Part shown: positions 12,639 through 24,400 of the stretch, piece by piece | How positions within the stretch are numbered: the stretch's first letter is position 1 | How the letters are laid out: every line of letters starts with the position of its first letter | From: Nemertoderma westbladi | Lineage: Eukaryota > Xenacoelomorpha > Nemertodermatida > Nemertodermatidae | NCBI GenBank assembly: GCA_032718475.1 | Contig: JAUCBJ010000100.1 | Location: forward strand, 1 to 64,000 | Length of the DNA: 64,000 nucleotides | Reading direction: 5' to 3' | Program-made: the position numbers and the translations under genes | Notes under the pieces: generated by a model | What the model was told of the DNA's origin: nothing | The model's database searches: none | The model's input: only the letters and a program-made list of their open reading frames with translations

Positions 12639-12804
12639 CAGCTTCATAGTATCTTCCAAAAATCTTGTAATCTAACGATTGTGTGGGTCAAACCCATCAA
12701 ATTTTGTTTATGAAAAATGTTATGGGCCCTTCATTTGAAAACAACTTAGTTAGGTAGGCCTAAGACAGTAAGGTGGGGTATAAAAATACCCCATAACGTT
12801 ATGG

Positions 12805-13310
12805 TGCTCGTTTAGTGGTGCTTTGTGACTCATTTTGGTTTCATTGGAACCATAATGGTCGATTTAGTTGTACTAGACAGGCATGTTTTAACTTTGACTT
12901 TTAAGACCAAATTATCAGTATTATGAACTACTGTATTGTGTATGGCCTGGCCTGTATTACACAAGCCAAGACTTCGGCCTAATCGCGATAGATTGTTAAG
13001 TATATGTGAATAATTCTTATTGTAGGCTTTCTTAGTGGTGTTCTGGCGTTTTGTATCTCATTTTGGGTTCATTGTAACTGCAATGTATAATTTAGTTTGA
13101 CAATAATCACATTTTATGACCAATTCATCAGTACTTTTGCAGTCATGGTGTATATTCCATATTGCAATTCAAGATCTTGTGATATTGCTGTATTGCGAGG
13201 TGATATATCTGTATATATATATATATATATATCACCTTGTTGACTTTTAGTGGTGGTATTTGACTCATTTTATGCTTATTGGAACTGCAATGGCTGAATG
13301 GTATACTTTT
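12805..13310. repeat. Diverged tandem triplication, about 220-bp period
   Basis: Three blocks starting near 12810, 13031 and 13249 share the pattern TTTAGTGGTG...GACTCATTTT...TTCATTGGAAC..CAATGG. The copies are strongly diverged. A pure (AT)n run is embedded at about 13211-13232. No coding potential was seen. Confidence 0.45.
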
Positions 13311-13802
13311 AGTTTAGTTTAGTTTAATACACTCTTTAATAATTCACATAAACATTCATTTTAAAAGGCACAATTAAATATACAGTATTTAGGAACTAAT
13401 GAACTAATAATGCATTAGCATGTTACTGCTGTGAAGTACTGTAGAGATTAGAGACACAGAACAAATTATCGGTACTTAATAATTACACTTAATTTCGTTA
13501 AAATTAAAGTAAAACAAAATATTTTCAATATTAATTAAAAAGGAAAATTTAAAATACGCACGGATTAACCCTGGTAAAAGTCGGCCATAAAATAAGGAGC
13601 ACATTGAATTCAAACTCCTATGCAGTGTGCATAATTCGTACAGTATATGTAATGTACTTCGCCCTGTATACAAAAACAACAATACATAAATTACACAGAA
13701 AAAAAACGTACTGTATACTTGCATAAAATAAAGACAAATAATTTGGAAAGAGGAGAAGACCACCCAGGCAATATAGCACTTACGGGGGTCCGAAAATTGA
13801 AA

Positions 13803-15689
13803 TTATCGGTCAAAGTGGCAAAAATCTTGAAAATCAATATCCATTAATCGAACTGAAAAAATATTTGGGGTTGGCGAATCTACTAGAGATTGAGGTAATG
13901 AGTTCCATACAGGCACCACCCTATTAGAAAAAAAGTATTTTGAGATTAAAAGACGTGAATGGGAAACAAGTAATTTGTGAGAATGACCCCTAAGCTCAGG
14001 TCTACCTGTATAAGAAAAATAATCATCAAAACACAAATCAACTAAATTTCTCTCAATTTTATACACCATCTTTAAATCAAAAATTATGCGCCTAACTTCC
14101 AATGGTTTTAACTTAAGAAACTGCAGTCGATCTACGTAGGTCATATATGGTAGTTTGCAACGGGCAAACAATCTGCGGGTGAAGTACTTTTGGACACGTT
14201 CGACCAAATCAATTGTACATTTATGATGAGGAGACCAAATGTAAGTACAATATTCCACTAAAGGACGAATATATGCTTTGTAAGCCGTAATAAGGGCAGA
14301 TCGATTTGCAGTACGGAAGCACCGAAATATCATATTGGTTATTTTATTTGCTTTGGCGGCTTGCTCCCTACAGTACACATTAAATTTCAAGTCAGGGCAC
14401 ATAATCATTCCTAGATCCTTGCCATCCATGCATTCCAATTTTAAACCACTTAAAAAGTAAGGGTTTTCAGGGTTATTTAGTCCTAAGTAAAGCACTTGAC
14501 ACTTATGACTAGCTACGTTAAGTTGCCATGTATTAGACCAGGACGACAAAGCACCCAAAGAATCACATAAATTAATATAATTAGAAGACGGTGCATAAAT
14601 CTTTACATCATCAGCGTATAATTTACAGCACACACCATTAATTCCAATTAAATCAGGTAAGTCGATTATAAAAATCACGAATAAAATGGGGCCGATAACA
14701 CTTCCTTGCGGAGTACCTGATTGGACACTCCGGGAAACGGAAAATTCATTACCTACTAGCACTTGTTGGCTCCGATTTGATAGAAAAGCTGCAATCCAAG
14801 CCAGAAGGTTACCACATATGCCGTATCCGGCAAGTTTACACAATAACTTACTATGCACTACTCGATCAAAAGCCTTAGAGAAGTCTATGTACAAAATGTC
14901 AATAGAACATTTCTTTTCAGCTAAATTGACCCAATCGTTAATGCATTCCAATAACTGAGTACCAGTAGATCGGCGCTTTAAAAAACCATGCTGATGTGTA
15001 GTAATTAACTTATGGGCAAAAAGGTAATCAATTAGTTCAGTCTTTATACAGGATTCCATTATCTTACATGCTACACAAGTTAATGAAACCGGGCGGTAGT
15101 TATACGGGTCTGAGGCATTGCCTTTCTTAAAAATCGGAATAATGTTAGCAGTTAACCAAATAGAAGGCAGAGCGTGTGTTATAAACGAGACTTGAAAAAT
15201 AATAGATAAAGGAAGTGCCAATTGACGAGCTAATTTATAAAATATAATGCTAGGAAAATGATCTGGAGTGTTGCTACGTTTAGGGGTAAGACCTCTCAGC
15301 GACGCAAATACCTTATCTACACTGAAATTTATTTCTGACTTCGACACATTTGAAGGGACTCTTCGTTCAAAAACCGGCACTTCCCCATTATCATTAACAT
15401 AGTTCTCGGAAAGCACTTTCGAAAATATCTGTGCCTTTGTAATATCATCAACTACTGTAGCACCATTAAATTTAAGTGGGGCAATACCTGATTTATTATT
15501 ACGTTTTGAATTCACATATTTAAAAATGGCCTCAGGGTTATTTGATGAAAGAATATGGTTTTCACGTATGCAAGCATTTCGCAAAATAGCCCGGGATACT
15601 TCTTTTGTGCACCTGTTGTATTCAGTGAAACCTAGCGGGGTGTGTCTCCGCCGCCAAAGAAGTTTCTTTTTTTGCTGTACTTGACCCAT
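13803..15689 (-). CDS. Non-LTR retrotransposon reverse transcriptase (CR1/Rex-like), 5'-truncated
   Basis: A 628-codon intact frame. It reads, in order, a fingers motif (IIPIFKKG, about 183-190; NYRPVSL, about 197-203), HGFLKRRSTGTQL at about 234-246, the first catalytic aspartate block IDFSKAFD at about 268-275, SGTPQGSVIGP at about 324-334 and the catalytic YADD at about 358-361. The thumb and C-terminal region follow (YADRLQFLKLKPLEVRR-type block, then VVPVWNSLPQSL near the end). No apurinic-type endonuclease domain precedes it: stop codons appear just upstream of 15689. The copy is therefore 5'-truncated, as usual for target-primed insertion. The 3' UTR probably runs on to about 13490. 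I cannot separate the CR1, Rex1 and L2 clades by eye. Confidence 0.88.
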   Translation of the reverse strand: MGQVQQKKKLLWRRRHTPLGFTEYNRCTKEVSRAILRNACIRENHILSSNNPEAIFKYVNSKRNNKSGIAPLKFNGATVVDDITKAQIFSKVLSENYVNDNGEVPVFERRVPSNVSKSEINFSVDKVFASLRGLTPKRSNTPDHFPSIIFYKLARQLALPLSIIFQVSFITHALPSIWLTANIIPIFKKGNASDPYNYRPVSLTCVACKIMESCIKTELIDYLFAHKLITTHQHGFLKRRSTGTQLLECINDWVNLAEKKCSIDILYIDFSKAFDRVVHSKLLCKLAGYGICGNLLAWIAAFLSNRSQQVLVGNEFSVSRSVQSGTPQGSVIGPILFVIFIIDLPDLIGINGVCCKLYADDVKIYAPSSNYINLCDSLGALSSWSNTWQLNVASHKCQVLYLGLNNPENPYFLSGLKLECMDGKDLGMIMCPDLKFNVYCREQAAKANKITNMIFRCFRTANRSALITAYKAYIRPLVEYCTYIWSPHHKCTIDLVERVQKYFTRRLFARCKLPYMTYVDRLQFLKLKPLEVRRIIFDLKMVYKIERNLVDLCFDDYFSYTGRPELRGHSHKLLVSHSRLLISKYFFSNRVVPVWNSLPQSLVDSPTPNIFSVRLMDIDFQDFCHFDR

Positions 15690-15699
15690 AACACCACTA

Positions 15700-16540
15700 A
15701 AAACCTAAAATGAGAAACACTCCCATAGTGAAGCATTAGCTGTATCTTGTTGAAAAACGCCCCATCGCGACGTTAACGATGATCGCGATTGTAGTGGGAT
15801 AACTTTTGTGACATTGAGCGTTGGGTAGACTTCAACCAAATTGAAAAAAAAATTCACAACTTATTTTTTCACCATTTGGCAAATTCTGGGAGGGGGATTG
15901 CAAGTGTTTTTCTGTTTAATGTTACTTGAAATGTCTTTCAATTTGGGGTATAAAAATACCACATGTTACCGATGAAGGATAATTTTTTACCATACCTGGG
16001 GAGGGTTAATTAAAAACATAAAATAAAACTGATACCACATAGCCACGCCACTTACCTGCATACAGGAACAGCATACCACTAACACATACTGACATAGGCA
16101 GATGCAGATAGGTCGTAGACCTAGACCATACAGCCATAGACTGATCATCAGGCAGTCACTGCCAGTCAGGTCATAGTCATTCATACCATAGGCCTACCAT
16201 GCTGGTATGCAGGTAATTTAAAATTCAAAACCAATGTTATGTTTTAAACCAGCCCTGCCTACAGCCCTAACATAAGAGCCTGATGTTGTACGCAGGTAGA
16301 TGTTGTATTTTTCTAAATTAGGCCCTATATTAGCAGATTAGATTCTGATTGCCATTTGTGAACTAGGCCTACTGCAGTACTGTATAAACTTAAGAAACTC
16401 AAAACTTAAACGAGTGTCGCCTTACCAATTGATTATTTGTTTTGTTCTCGCTGAGATCGGTGTTACTACAGTACTACTGCACTACCGGTAACTACAGCAG
16501 TTCTGCAGTTCGCTAGACCACTACTGAGAACTGCGGACAA
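15700..16540. other. Intergenic sequence upstream of selenoprotein K
   Basis: No gene was recognised. A GGGGTATAAAAATACC motif near 15946 recurs near 12775, which hints at a shared dispersed repeat. The last 150 bases before the SELENOK start are less AT-rich and should contain its promoter and 5' UTR. Confidence 0.45.
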
Positions 16541-16544
16541 CACG

Positions 16545-16832
16545 ATGGTCTACGTAACGAACAACGGGATTCAGCAACGCCCCTCCTGGGGATTTTCGTC
16601 GATCCCCGATATTTTCTGGGCGTTTGTCAGTTTTGTGATGCTATACTTTCAGACAATGATCTCCCCGGATTCCTCTAAGAACGGCAGCGGGTATTACAGT
16701 TCGGATTACCGCCGACCGGGGGCGCGTGGTGGGGGGGCCACCCCTAACCGTCTGGGTAACGTCCGCGGTTTTCGGAGAGGACCCGGTGGTGCCCGGGCGC
16801 CTCCGATGCCCATGGGGGGTGGATGAGGTTAG
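16545..16832 (+). CDS. SELENOK: Selenoprotein K (UGA recoded as selenocysteine)
   Basis: Selenoprotein K is a small single-pass ER membrane protein involved in ER-associated degradation (p97/Derlin complexes) and in protein palmitoylation with DHHC6. The frame starts MVYVTNNGIQQ, has one hydrophobic segment at about residues 20-39 (IPDIFWAFVSFVMLYFQTMI), then a Gly/Arg/Pro-rich cytosolic tail ending APPMPMGGG. A plain translation stops at the TGA at 16824-16826. The known family ends MAGG-Sec-Gly-Arg, and here the TGA is followed by GGT and then TAG (16830-16832). I therefore read the product as 95 residues with Sec94-Gly95. Length, membrane segment, tail and Sec position all fit. The coding region has no intron. 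A hairpin and a candidate SECIS lie downstream. Confidence 0.93.
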
Positions 16833-16833
16833 A

Positions 16834-16867
16834 GAACCATGGACCCTCCCCGGGATGTCCATGGTTC
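16834..16867 (+). promoter_or_regulatory. Hairpin just 3' of the Sec UGA (SRE-like)
   Basis: GAACCATGGAC at 16834-16844 and GTCCATGGTTC at 16857-16867 pair perfectly over 11 bp around a 12-base loop. The stem begins 8 nt after the UGA. Selenocysteine redefinition elements in other selenoprotein mRNAs are stem-loops a few bases downstream of the Sec codon that stall ribosomes and favour recoding. Here the stem lies just past the true stop, so it would act on a ribosome paused at the UGA. The function is inferred. Confidence 0.5.
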
Positions 16868-16971
16868 ACTCAGCAGTTCCTATCTCATCTCTTTTTCCGA
16901 GATAGATGGGCTACGAACTGTACCAATGGTATAGTCAAGTTATTTAGTATTGTGTCATATTAATATGATTT

Positions 16972-17015
16972 ATGATGTGTTACCATTAATCCATTTATGG
17001 GCTGGTATTGCGGAA
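16972..17015 (+). promoter_or_regulatory. Candidate SECIS element in the SELENOK 3' UTR
   Basis: ATGA at 16972-16975 and GGAA at 17012-17015 can form the non-Watson-Crick G-A/A-G quartet. Between them GTGTTACCA pairs with TGGTATTGC (one U-U mismatch). The apical part starts TTAA and can form a small CCA/TGG ministem, as in a type 2 SECIS. It lies about 145 nt after the Sec codon, a normal distance. Stem I below the quartet pairs poorly, so the call is tentative. Confidence 0.4.
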
Positions 17016-18640
17016 CCTCACAGTACTTTTTGCTTCTGTGTACCATTCGATTTGTGCGTCTATTGATCTAGGAAGTACCGCTATATAATAATAGCTGACT
17101 CCCTTTAAATTTACTAATGTAGGATTATGAGTTTTTATTATTATTCATTGTTCGTTACCATTTTTTTATAAAACTGTTAAATTTTACTGGGTTTCCTTTT
17201 TTTTCTTCTATTTTGATGTACAATGATTCCTTATCTCTATATTATTTGCCTATTTTAATAGATTTAGAATTCCCGGGTTTCCACTTAAATTAAACTCGTT
17301 CCTAGTTTTCAACTGTAACTATTTATGAGATTTTGTAGCTTTCGAATGCCCCGCCACTCCCTTATTATGATCCAACCTCAACCAAATACTGTATGTAACA
17401 CAACACTAATAACAACATAATAATAATAATCTAATAATAATATAATGTTGTAATTGTAAACAACAATAGTCAACAATTATTTATCTTCAAATATAATAGA
17501 ACGTTTTATATAAATACTATTACAGTATTACTGTATTATAACGATCGTTATATATCATTCACCCGCCCCGTGGTGACCGCCCGGTTTAGTTGTGGTAACT
17601 ATAATATTTCGTTGTGTTTTTAGTTTCCCTGATCCCGGGGTAAGACAACTATTTTTTCATAATATAAGAATAATCTCGAATTTAATGTAATGTTGGGACT
17701 CGTTGCTACCCAAACTAACCAATCACAGGCCTTCAGTATGCCACAAGTCTTATATAAGTGGTAAGATAGAACATGGGACATACTCTTTATACTGGTGAAT
17801 ACTTACCAGTGGAGCTTAAATCCAACTATTTAATATGGAATGTACCTGAATATGATAAAATATTTTTCGTCTTTTGGTAGTTGGAAAGGTTAAATACATA
17901 ATTTATGCTAATTAGTATCGTTGTTGGCTGTTGGGTGCGGTACTGTTACTTATTGGTAATACATATTTTTTGATTAGTATATTATTATTTTGTATATATT
18001 GGGTAGTGTAAGCAAAATTAATGTCTTTATAACAGATTTTAAAAAAGGTTGAGGGTATGATTGGGGTGAGGGTTTGGTTTGTTTCTATAATGTATTAACT
18101 TTATTTATTCATTGTATATCAAAACATTTTATTATAATTCCGATCCGTTTTTATATGAAATTCATAACATTTCCTGCGGATTTCGGCAAATATTTTGGGC
18201 CGTTCGAAGAATTTATCGATGGTTCCTCATTTTGGCTTTATGTTCCTTAAGGTTTGAATGGGAAACCTTAATCTTACTGTCGGAAATATATATTTGTTGC
18301 CATATTTATAAGCTATTAACATAAAATTCGATACCTAAGTTCTTCAAGGTACGTAGGTACATGACGTGTAATTGAAAATCTCCGACCATTGGTGCATAAC
18401 TTCCACGATCTTTGTAGGGATATATTCGGTGGCAATATTTATAATTTGTGGCTATCATCATTAGGGTTGGAACTGTATTCAAATGGGTCAAAAATAAGGG
18501 GGAAAATGTGCCGGTATTGGGTATATCCACCCCGCCCCTCGGCCCAGTGCCGGTAGAGTTTCAATGTCGCGGGATCATCCTACTCGAGTCATCCTCCCCC
18601 GGCGTATTCCGTATTCCGGTATTCTCTCTCCGAAAGTCGG
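17016..18640. other. AT-rich intergenic sequence
   Basis: No gene was recognised. It holds (AAT)n-rich sequence near 17400-17440 and a short GC-richer island near 17560-17640. Confidence 0.45.
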
Positions 18641-18649
18641 TCTGTGGGG

Positions 18650-18855
18650 GCTGGAGGTTCGGATGCTTCCGGGCTGGAGGTTCGGAAGTTTCCGGGCTGG
18701 ACGTTCCGATGCTTCCGGGCTTGAGGTTCGGATGCTTCCAGGCTGGAAGTTCGGATGCTTCCGGGCTGGAGGTTCGGATGCTTCCGGGCTGGAGGTTCGG
18801 ATGCTTCCGGGCTGGAGGTTCGGATGCTTCCAGCTGGAGGTTTGGATGCTTCCGA
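18650..18855. repeat. 23-bp minisatellite, about 9 copies
   Basis: Units of GAGGTTCGGATGCTTCCGGG plus CTG. Because 23 is not a multiple of 3, all three plus frames and the minus frames run open with a 23-residue period. These open frames are repeat artefacts. A short direct repeat, CGGCGTGTTCACTGTTCGG, follows at about 18873-18912. Confidence 0.9.
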
Positions 18856-19551
18856 GATGTCTCGATTCTGCATCGGCGTGTTCACTGTTCGGCGGCGTGT
18901 TCACTGTTCGGTCAGAGTTTTGGACTGCGATATCATTTTTTTCATAGATGGCTTTTGTTTCTCCCGCCGGGAATTAAAGTGTAAAGTTCATCATAAATCA
19001 TGACATTTAATCTAAAGATAGATAGAAAGTAAATTGTAATTATAAAAGTATTCTATAGCCCCTCACGGCAAATGATTTATAGTTACGTACAATTTCACAC
19101 AAACAGTAATTTTCACTTTTCTGTATCCTTTCCAACCCTAATTTGTTGTTACGGTGGCGTATCCTACTATTTTTTTATATTGTTATATTATAAATTTCAC
19201 ACGGTGTGTTCTGTATAAAACATTGAAATATATTACATTACATATTACATACTCTTATTATAAATACTATTTATTATATTGTTAAAGACTACTTCGCTTT
19301 CCCACTACGCATTTTACTATATTATAGCAACAGTGATGATAAAAATTTTTAAAATACCCAAAATATTAACGGGAGAATTCAGAGGGTTTTTGCGGAAATT
19401 TAATTGTTTCTTGAAAAATGTCATGTTACTTCAAAGATTAACCTTAAATATAATAATTATTAAAAAGTAAAAACATGAAATCTATGACAAATCGTGTGAA
19501 TCCTGTACAACGGCTACTATAAGTAATAAATATGGGCAGAACAATATGGGC

Positions 19552-20025
19552 ACTCTGTCTCCAGCCCTTCGACTCTGTCTCCAGCCCTTCGACTCTGTCT
19601 CCAGCCCTTCGACTCTGTCTCCAGTTCTTCGACTCTGTATCCAGTCCTTCGACTCTGTATCCAGCCCTTCGACTCTGTCTCCAGCCCTTCGACTCTGTCT
19701 CCAGCCCTTCGACTCTGTCTCCAGTCCTTCGACTCTGTATCCAGCCCTTCGACTTTGTCTCCAGCCCTTCGACTCTGTCTCCAGCCCTTCGACTCTGTCT
19801 CCAGCCCTTCGACTCTGTCTCCAGCCCTTCGACTCTGTCTCCAGCCCTTCGACTCTGTCTCCAGTCCTTTGACTCTGTCTCCAGCCCGTCGACTCTGTCT
19901 CCAGCCCTTCGACTCTGTCTCCAGCCCTTCGACTCTGTCTCCAGTCCTTCGACTCTGTCTCCAGCCCTTCGACTCTGTCTCCAGCCCTTCGACTCTGTCT
20001 CCAGTCCTTCGACTCTGTCTCCAGC
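19552..20025. repeat. 20-bp minisatellite, about 24 copies
   Basis: The unit is CCAGCCCTTCGACTCTGTCT with few variants (CCAGTCC, CTGTAT). It has no stop codon in any plus frame, and the minus strand is also open (DRVEGLETESKGWRQSRRAG periodicity). I reject it as coding. It is flanked by ordinary AT-rich sequence. Confidence 0.95.
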
Positions 20026-21416
20026 ATGTTTAAGATCTCTCCTAGATTATTTCTTATTTCTTGATGCTTCGATGAGATCCTTTTTACAAATAATCAGTGA
20101 ATGGTGGTTGTCCGTGGCCTTCAAGATGATACGATTCCAGTATTCATCTTCATTATTGGCCATGTACTGAGGTACGAATGTCTCTTTACCAATATTTTTT
20201 ATTATAGGAAGGGATCTATGGGTCTTAACCTCGAATGATACGTTTATTTTAACGAAAATAACTTATACCTTATGTTATTAACTTATTAATAACCTAAATA
20301 ATTAATAATTAAATTATTAATAACTTATGGTTATTACAGTACTGGTGGGAATACAACCACCCGGTAGTAATAGAGGTACATAGTCCGGTAGAAATAGGGT
20401 TCAACTCAGGAAAAAAAATACGGTCGAGCTTGATTTTCCTCACTGAAAGAGTGGGTGGACTGTGATAAAACATCTAAAATCCGCACATGGGTACTCTATG
20501 TAGTTCTGAGGCCTCGCAGTAGTTACCTTGCTATTATCAACCTAGCTAATGGCCATGGTAACCATCGATTAGATATTTTTTTACATATTACATATAAACA
20601 CATCTGGTTGGTGACTGTGGTCATTTTGCGCCATTAAATCTAACAAAAGGTCCCAGTATTCTTAGGTTAGTTAGTTAGTCCGGTTGTATCGGGCTGTTGG
20701 TAGGTTCGTCTATGCTGATGTAATTCAACAGCTATTAAACTATTAGACTATTGTCCATCCCAACTCTTAAGACGCGCACTGCGCAAAGATACCGCAAAAA
20801 ATTGGTTAAGAATAAAAGAATTCAAATTACTTTTAAATTAATTTAATTGAATTCAAATCACTACATGATCGTACAGTACTACAGCAGATGGAGATCAAAC
20901 CCATTCATGTTTCTGTATATTCATCGGTCGTTTAATCGAGTGATTAATGGGGTGTCTTTAAAGCTGACACGCTTACATCTTTCACCTTTATTATTGTGGT
21001 GGACCAACAATGGTGATTGTAGATAGGGTGGAAGAAAATACAACCAGTCAATAATGGCAGTAGAGTTGAGGAGAAGCAGCAACACACTTGATGGATCTCA
21101 ACTTTCTTGATGATCTGGGTTTAATGTCAGACATTTTTGGCTTTAAATGTGTGGACTTTTAGAGGATCTGCTTTCCTTCTCACTGTTTGATAGGGAGAGT
21201 TGAAGAAAGGCCAGGATTTCAACATAACTGACCAAAATCCACCGCTATAAAATAGTAGATATGTACAAGAATGTGGCTATGGGAGTTGCTTAGATTCATA
21301 AAGTTGCTATGGGTTTTTTCCAAAGAATTCTGTATGACCTTAGCAACGGTTCCTATGGTTAATACAGGTTACTACAGCAAAATGCTACATGGGTAGGCTA
21401 TGGCAAAAATGCGCAC
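20026..21416. other. Intergenic sequence, no gene seen
   Basis: AT-rich, no family recognised in any frame. A TTAATAACTTAT-type low-complexity patch lies at 20270-20335. Confidence 0.45.
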
Positions 21417-24400
21417 TTGAACTACTACTACTACTAGGATCGCCATGCTGCATTGCAGCTGCATTTTTAAGAATGCTGTGCCGGCTTGTCAACAAAATTG
21501 CACCGCCACAACTCCCTATCACCCATGACATTTGCTAGATCATCCGCATCTTTAAGGCCAGTGTCCTTTAAGATGCGTCTCAAGAAAGTCATGGGCTGTC
21601 CACCATGCTTATTCACTCCATGAGGCTGCCAAAGTACAAGATTATGCACTGGCTGGTCCTCACGGCGAAAGCAATGTCCTGCAAAGCGGAGGCGATTTTG
21701 TTCTAGTGTCAAGCTTGGGGGAACCAATGAGACACCTCCAATGTTATATAGTGTCTGGTTGGAGATGTGTGCATTGTACTTGACACAATGAACCCGGCGT
21801 AGCATTCTTGTGAATGTGCCATCCAGAGATTTGGTGTCCTCAGCAGTTAGAGCCCAGCATGGACTCCCATAGAGGAGTACTGGAACTACTGCTGCTCTAA
21901 ATAATCGGACCTTAACTTTCCGATTAATTCTCGGTGACTTCCAAATCCTGGAAAGCCTATTCAAGGCTGCCCATGCCTTTCCCTTACGTATTCGAAGGTC
22001 CTCACCTGACTTCCGGATCCATGATCCCAGGTAACAGAAGTCGTCCACATGCTCAAGCATACCATCCTTTGAGCTTATGCTCATCCGGTCAGAGACTTGC
22101 TGGGGACTTTCAAAGTTAACTGTCAAAATTTTGATCTTTCTGGAGTTAATAAAAAGACCAACACTAGAAGCAGCATGTTCTAATGAGCTGAGGAGCCGTT
22201 GGGCTCCCTCTAATGATTCTGAGAGTACTCCTAAGTCATCAACAAAGTCTAGATCAGTTAGGTACTTGGCAGGATTTCCTCGACTTCTGGAGCCAGTAGG
22301 TGGAGTTATCATCACCCCATCATCATTATGATGATCTAAGGACATGCGTAGGACATAGTCAACCACAATAATGAACAAAAATGGTGCAAGTGTGTCTCCT
22401 TGGAGGACGCCCCATAACACTTCAAATGGTTATGTGTCACCGTCAACAGTAGACACAAATGTTGTCGAACCATCGTATACTGATCTGATTGCTGCAATAA
22501 TTTCACCAGGAATCCCATATAATGAAAGTATGCTGAACATACGTGAGCGAGAGACTGAATCGAAGGCCTTGAAGAAGTCAACAAAGATAACAGCCAGATG
22601 CCTGTCTTTCTCTTTTGATAATTCTTCAATTACCTTCTAAGTGCCAAAATGGGCTCCATGGTCCCACGACCTTTACGGAACCCATTCTGATTTCCACGGA
22701 GCAGTCTCTCAATGGGATCCCTGATGCGATTTAATAGAATCCTATTGTATAGCTTTGCAGCAATCGAGATCAATGAGATTCCCCGAAAAGAACCATAGAG
22801 TGTTAGGTTGCCCTTCTTGGGAACTGGCACCAACTTATTTGTTTTCATTTCTAGTGGGACTCTTGTTGTTCGGTACATGTCTACTATGATGGGATAGATG
22901 AGCTTTAAACACTCAGGTATTTTAAAGACCTCAGGGGGAACACCATCTACTCCACCGGCACGATTGGTCTTAATGCTCTTTGCAGCAGCCTTCACTTCTG
23001 CAAAGGAGATATCGCCAATGGGAATATCTGGGAGTACAGACTCAGACACTTTTACTTCTATAAAGTTATCAGGCAATACCCTGTCATTATTGAGGAGCTT
23101 TTCAAAGTGGGCTTTCCAACCATTGAGGCGATCGGCTGGTGATTCAGCCTTAACCTTGGTGGTTGGTTGGCCTTTCCGCCCAGTAAGCAAATTGATCGAT
23201 TTCCATGCCTGGGATGATTGCCTGCTGTCGTCAGCATCATTGATGGCATCAACCTGTTGGTTTACTAGCTCCTGTAGATTAACAGAGTACTGCCTGTTCA
23301 GGGACCTAGATGCAGCCTTAACTGCATTCTTGGCCGCTGTAGTCTGTTTGACTCGGGACTCTTTCTGCGCCTTATGAAGGTCATTTCGGCACTTCTGAAT
23401 TTTGTTGTCAGTCCAGGGGGCCCTTTTCCTGTTTCGAGGGTATACAGGAACTGTCTCTGCAGCTGCTAACTTAACTGCTTCTGTAAAGGCAGTATAGCCC
23501 TCACAGTGATCTGCCGCCTCAGAGGCAAGAGCCTCATACCTGTTGATCAGCTGTAGTGTGAAGCTGGATCTCACACTTGGCTGTTGCAACAGAGAGGACC
23601 AGTCATGCCGCGGCAAGGCAGATTTCGTTGTTCTGCTAGCACGCAGACTAAGTCTTACCTTGGCCACAATAAGGCGGTGATCACTGGAGTAGGGTCGAAG
23701 TGTAAATGCATTACAGTCTTGTATAGAGCTCCTGTATTTCCTACGAAACAGAATATGGTCTATCTGGGACTTGTGACCACTGGGTCCACTATGAGTCCAT
23801 AGCTTTCCAGTTCGCTTCTTGAACTGGGTTCCAGCCGAAAACAATCCATTTCCAGAGATAAAATCCTGAAGATGGACAGAATTTCGGTTAACACTATTGC
23901 TATAGACCCAGGGCGATGTAGGTGATTGATGCAGACTTGCATTAAAGTCTCCCAGGAATGTTAAGAATGCATGCTGATCCACTCCATCAGTAGCTGCTTG
24001 TAGATTGTGGTAGAAATTTTCCACCTCCTCTACAGGGGCAACACTAATTGGAGAGTAGCACACAATCAGAACCACCTTAGGAAACTTCTTAGCCAGTCTT
24101 CCAGAACATGAGAAGTGGCAACGGATGATGCGGTTAGAGATTTGGTCTATTTTGTCCAATGCTGCATGTGCAGTTGGATTCATCAATAGACCAATTCCAC
24201 CATTGCCACTATCACCTGCTGACGCGAGGGCGAGTCGCCAACCGCCCCCCATGTCCTTAATCAGAACCTCATCAGTCTGTCCAGTCTGCATTCGGTGCTC
24301 TTGAACACCCACTGCGCTAAGAGAAAGCTTTATCTGCCAAGGCAGTCAGCTCGCCTTGTCGCATTGGGGACCCGAGTGTTAGAGTGTTTACTGAGGCTAG

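Noticed and set aside
17802-17830. U1 snRNA start (ATACTTACC)
   Set aside because: Only the first nine bases match. The following bases do not resemble U1 and no downstream stems were seen.
19482-20170. Open frames on both strands over the 20-bp array
   Set aside because: The unit has no stop in any frame in the plus direction and is also open in reverse. Purely periodic.
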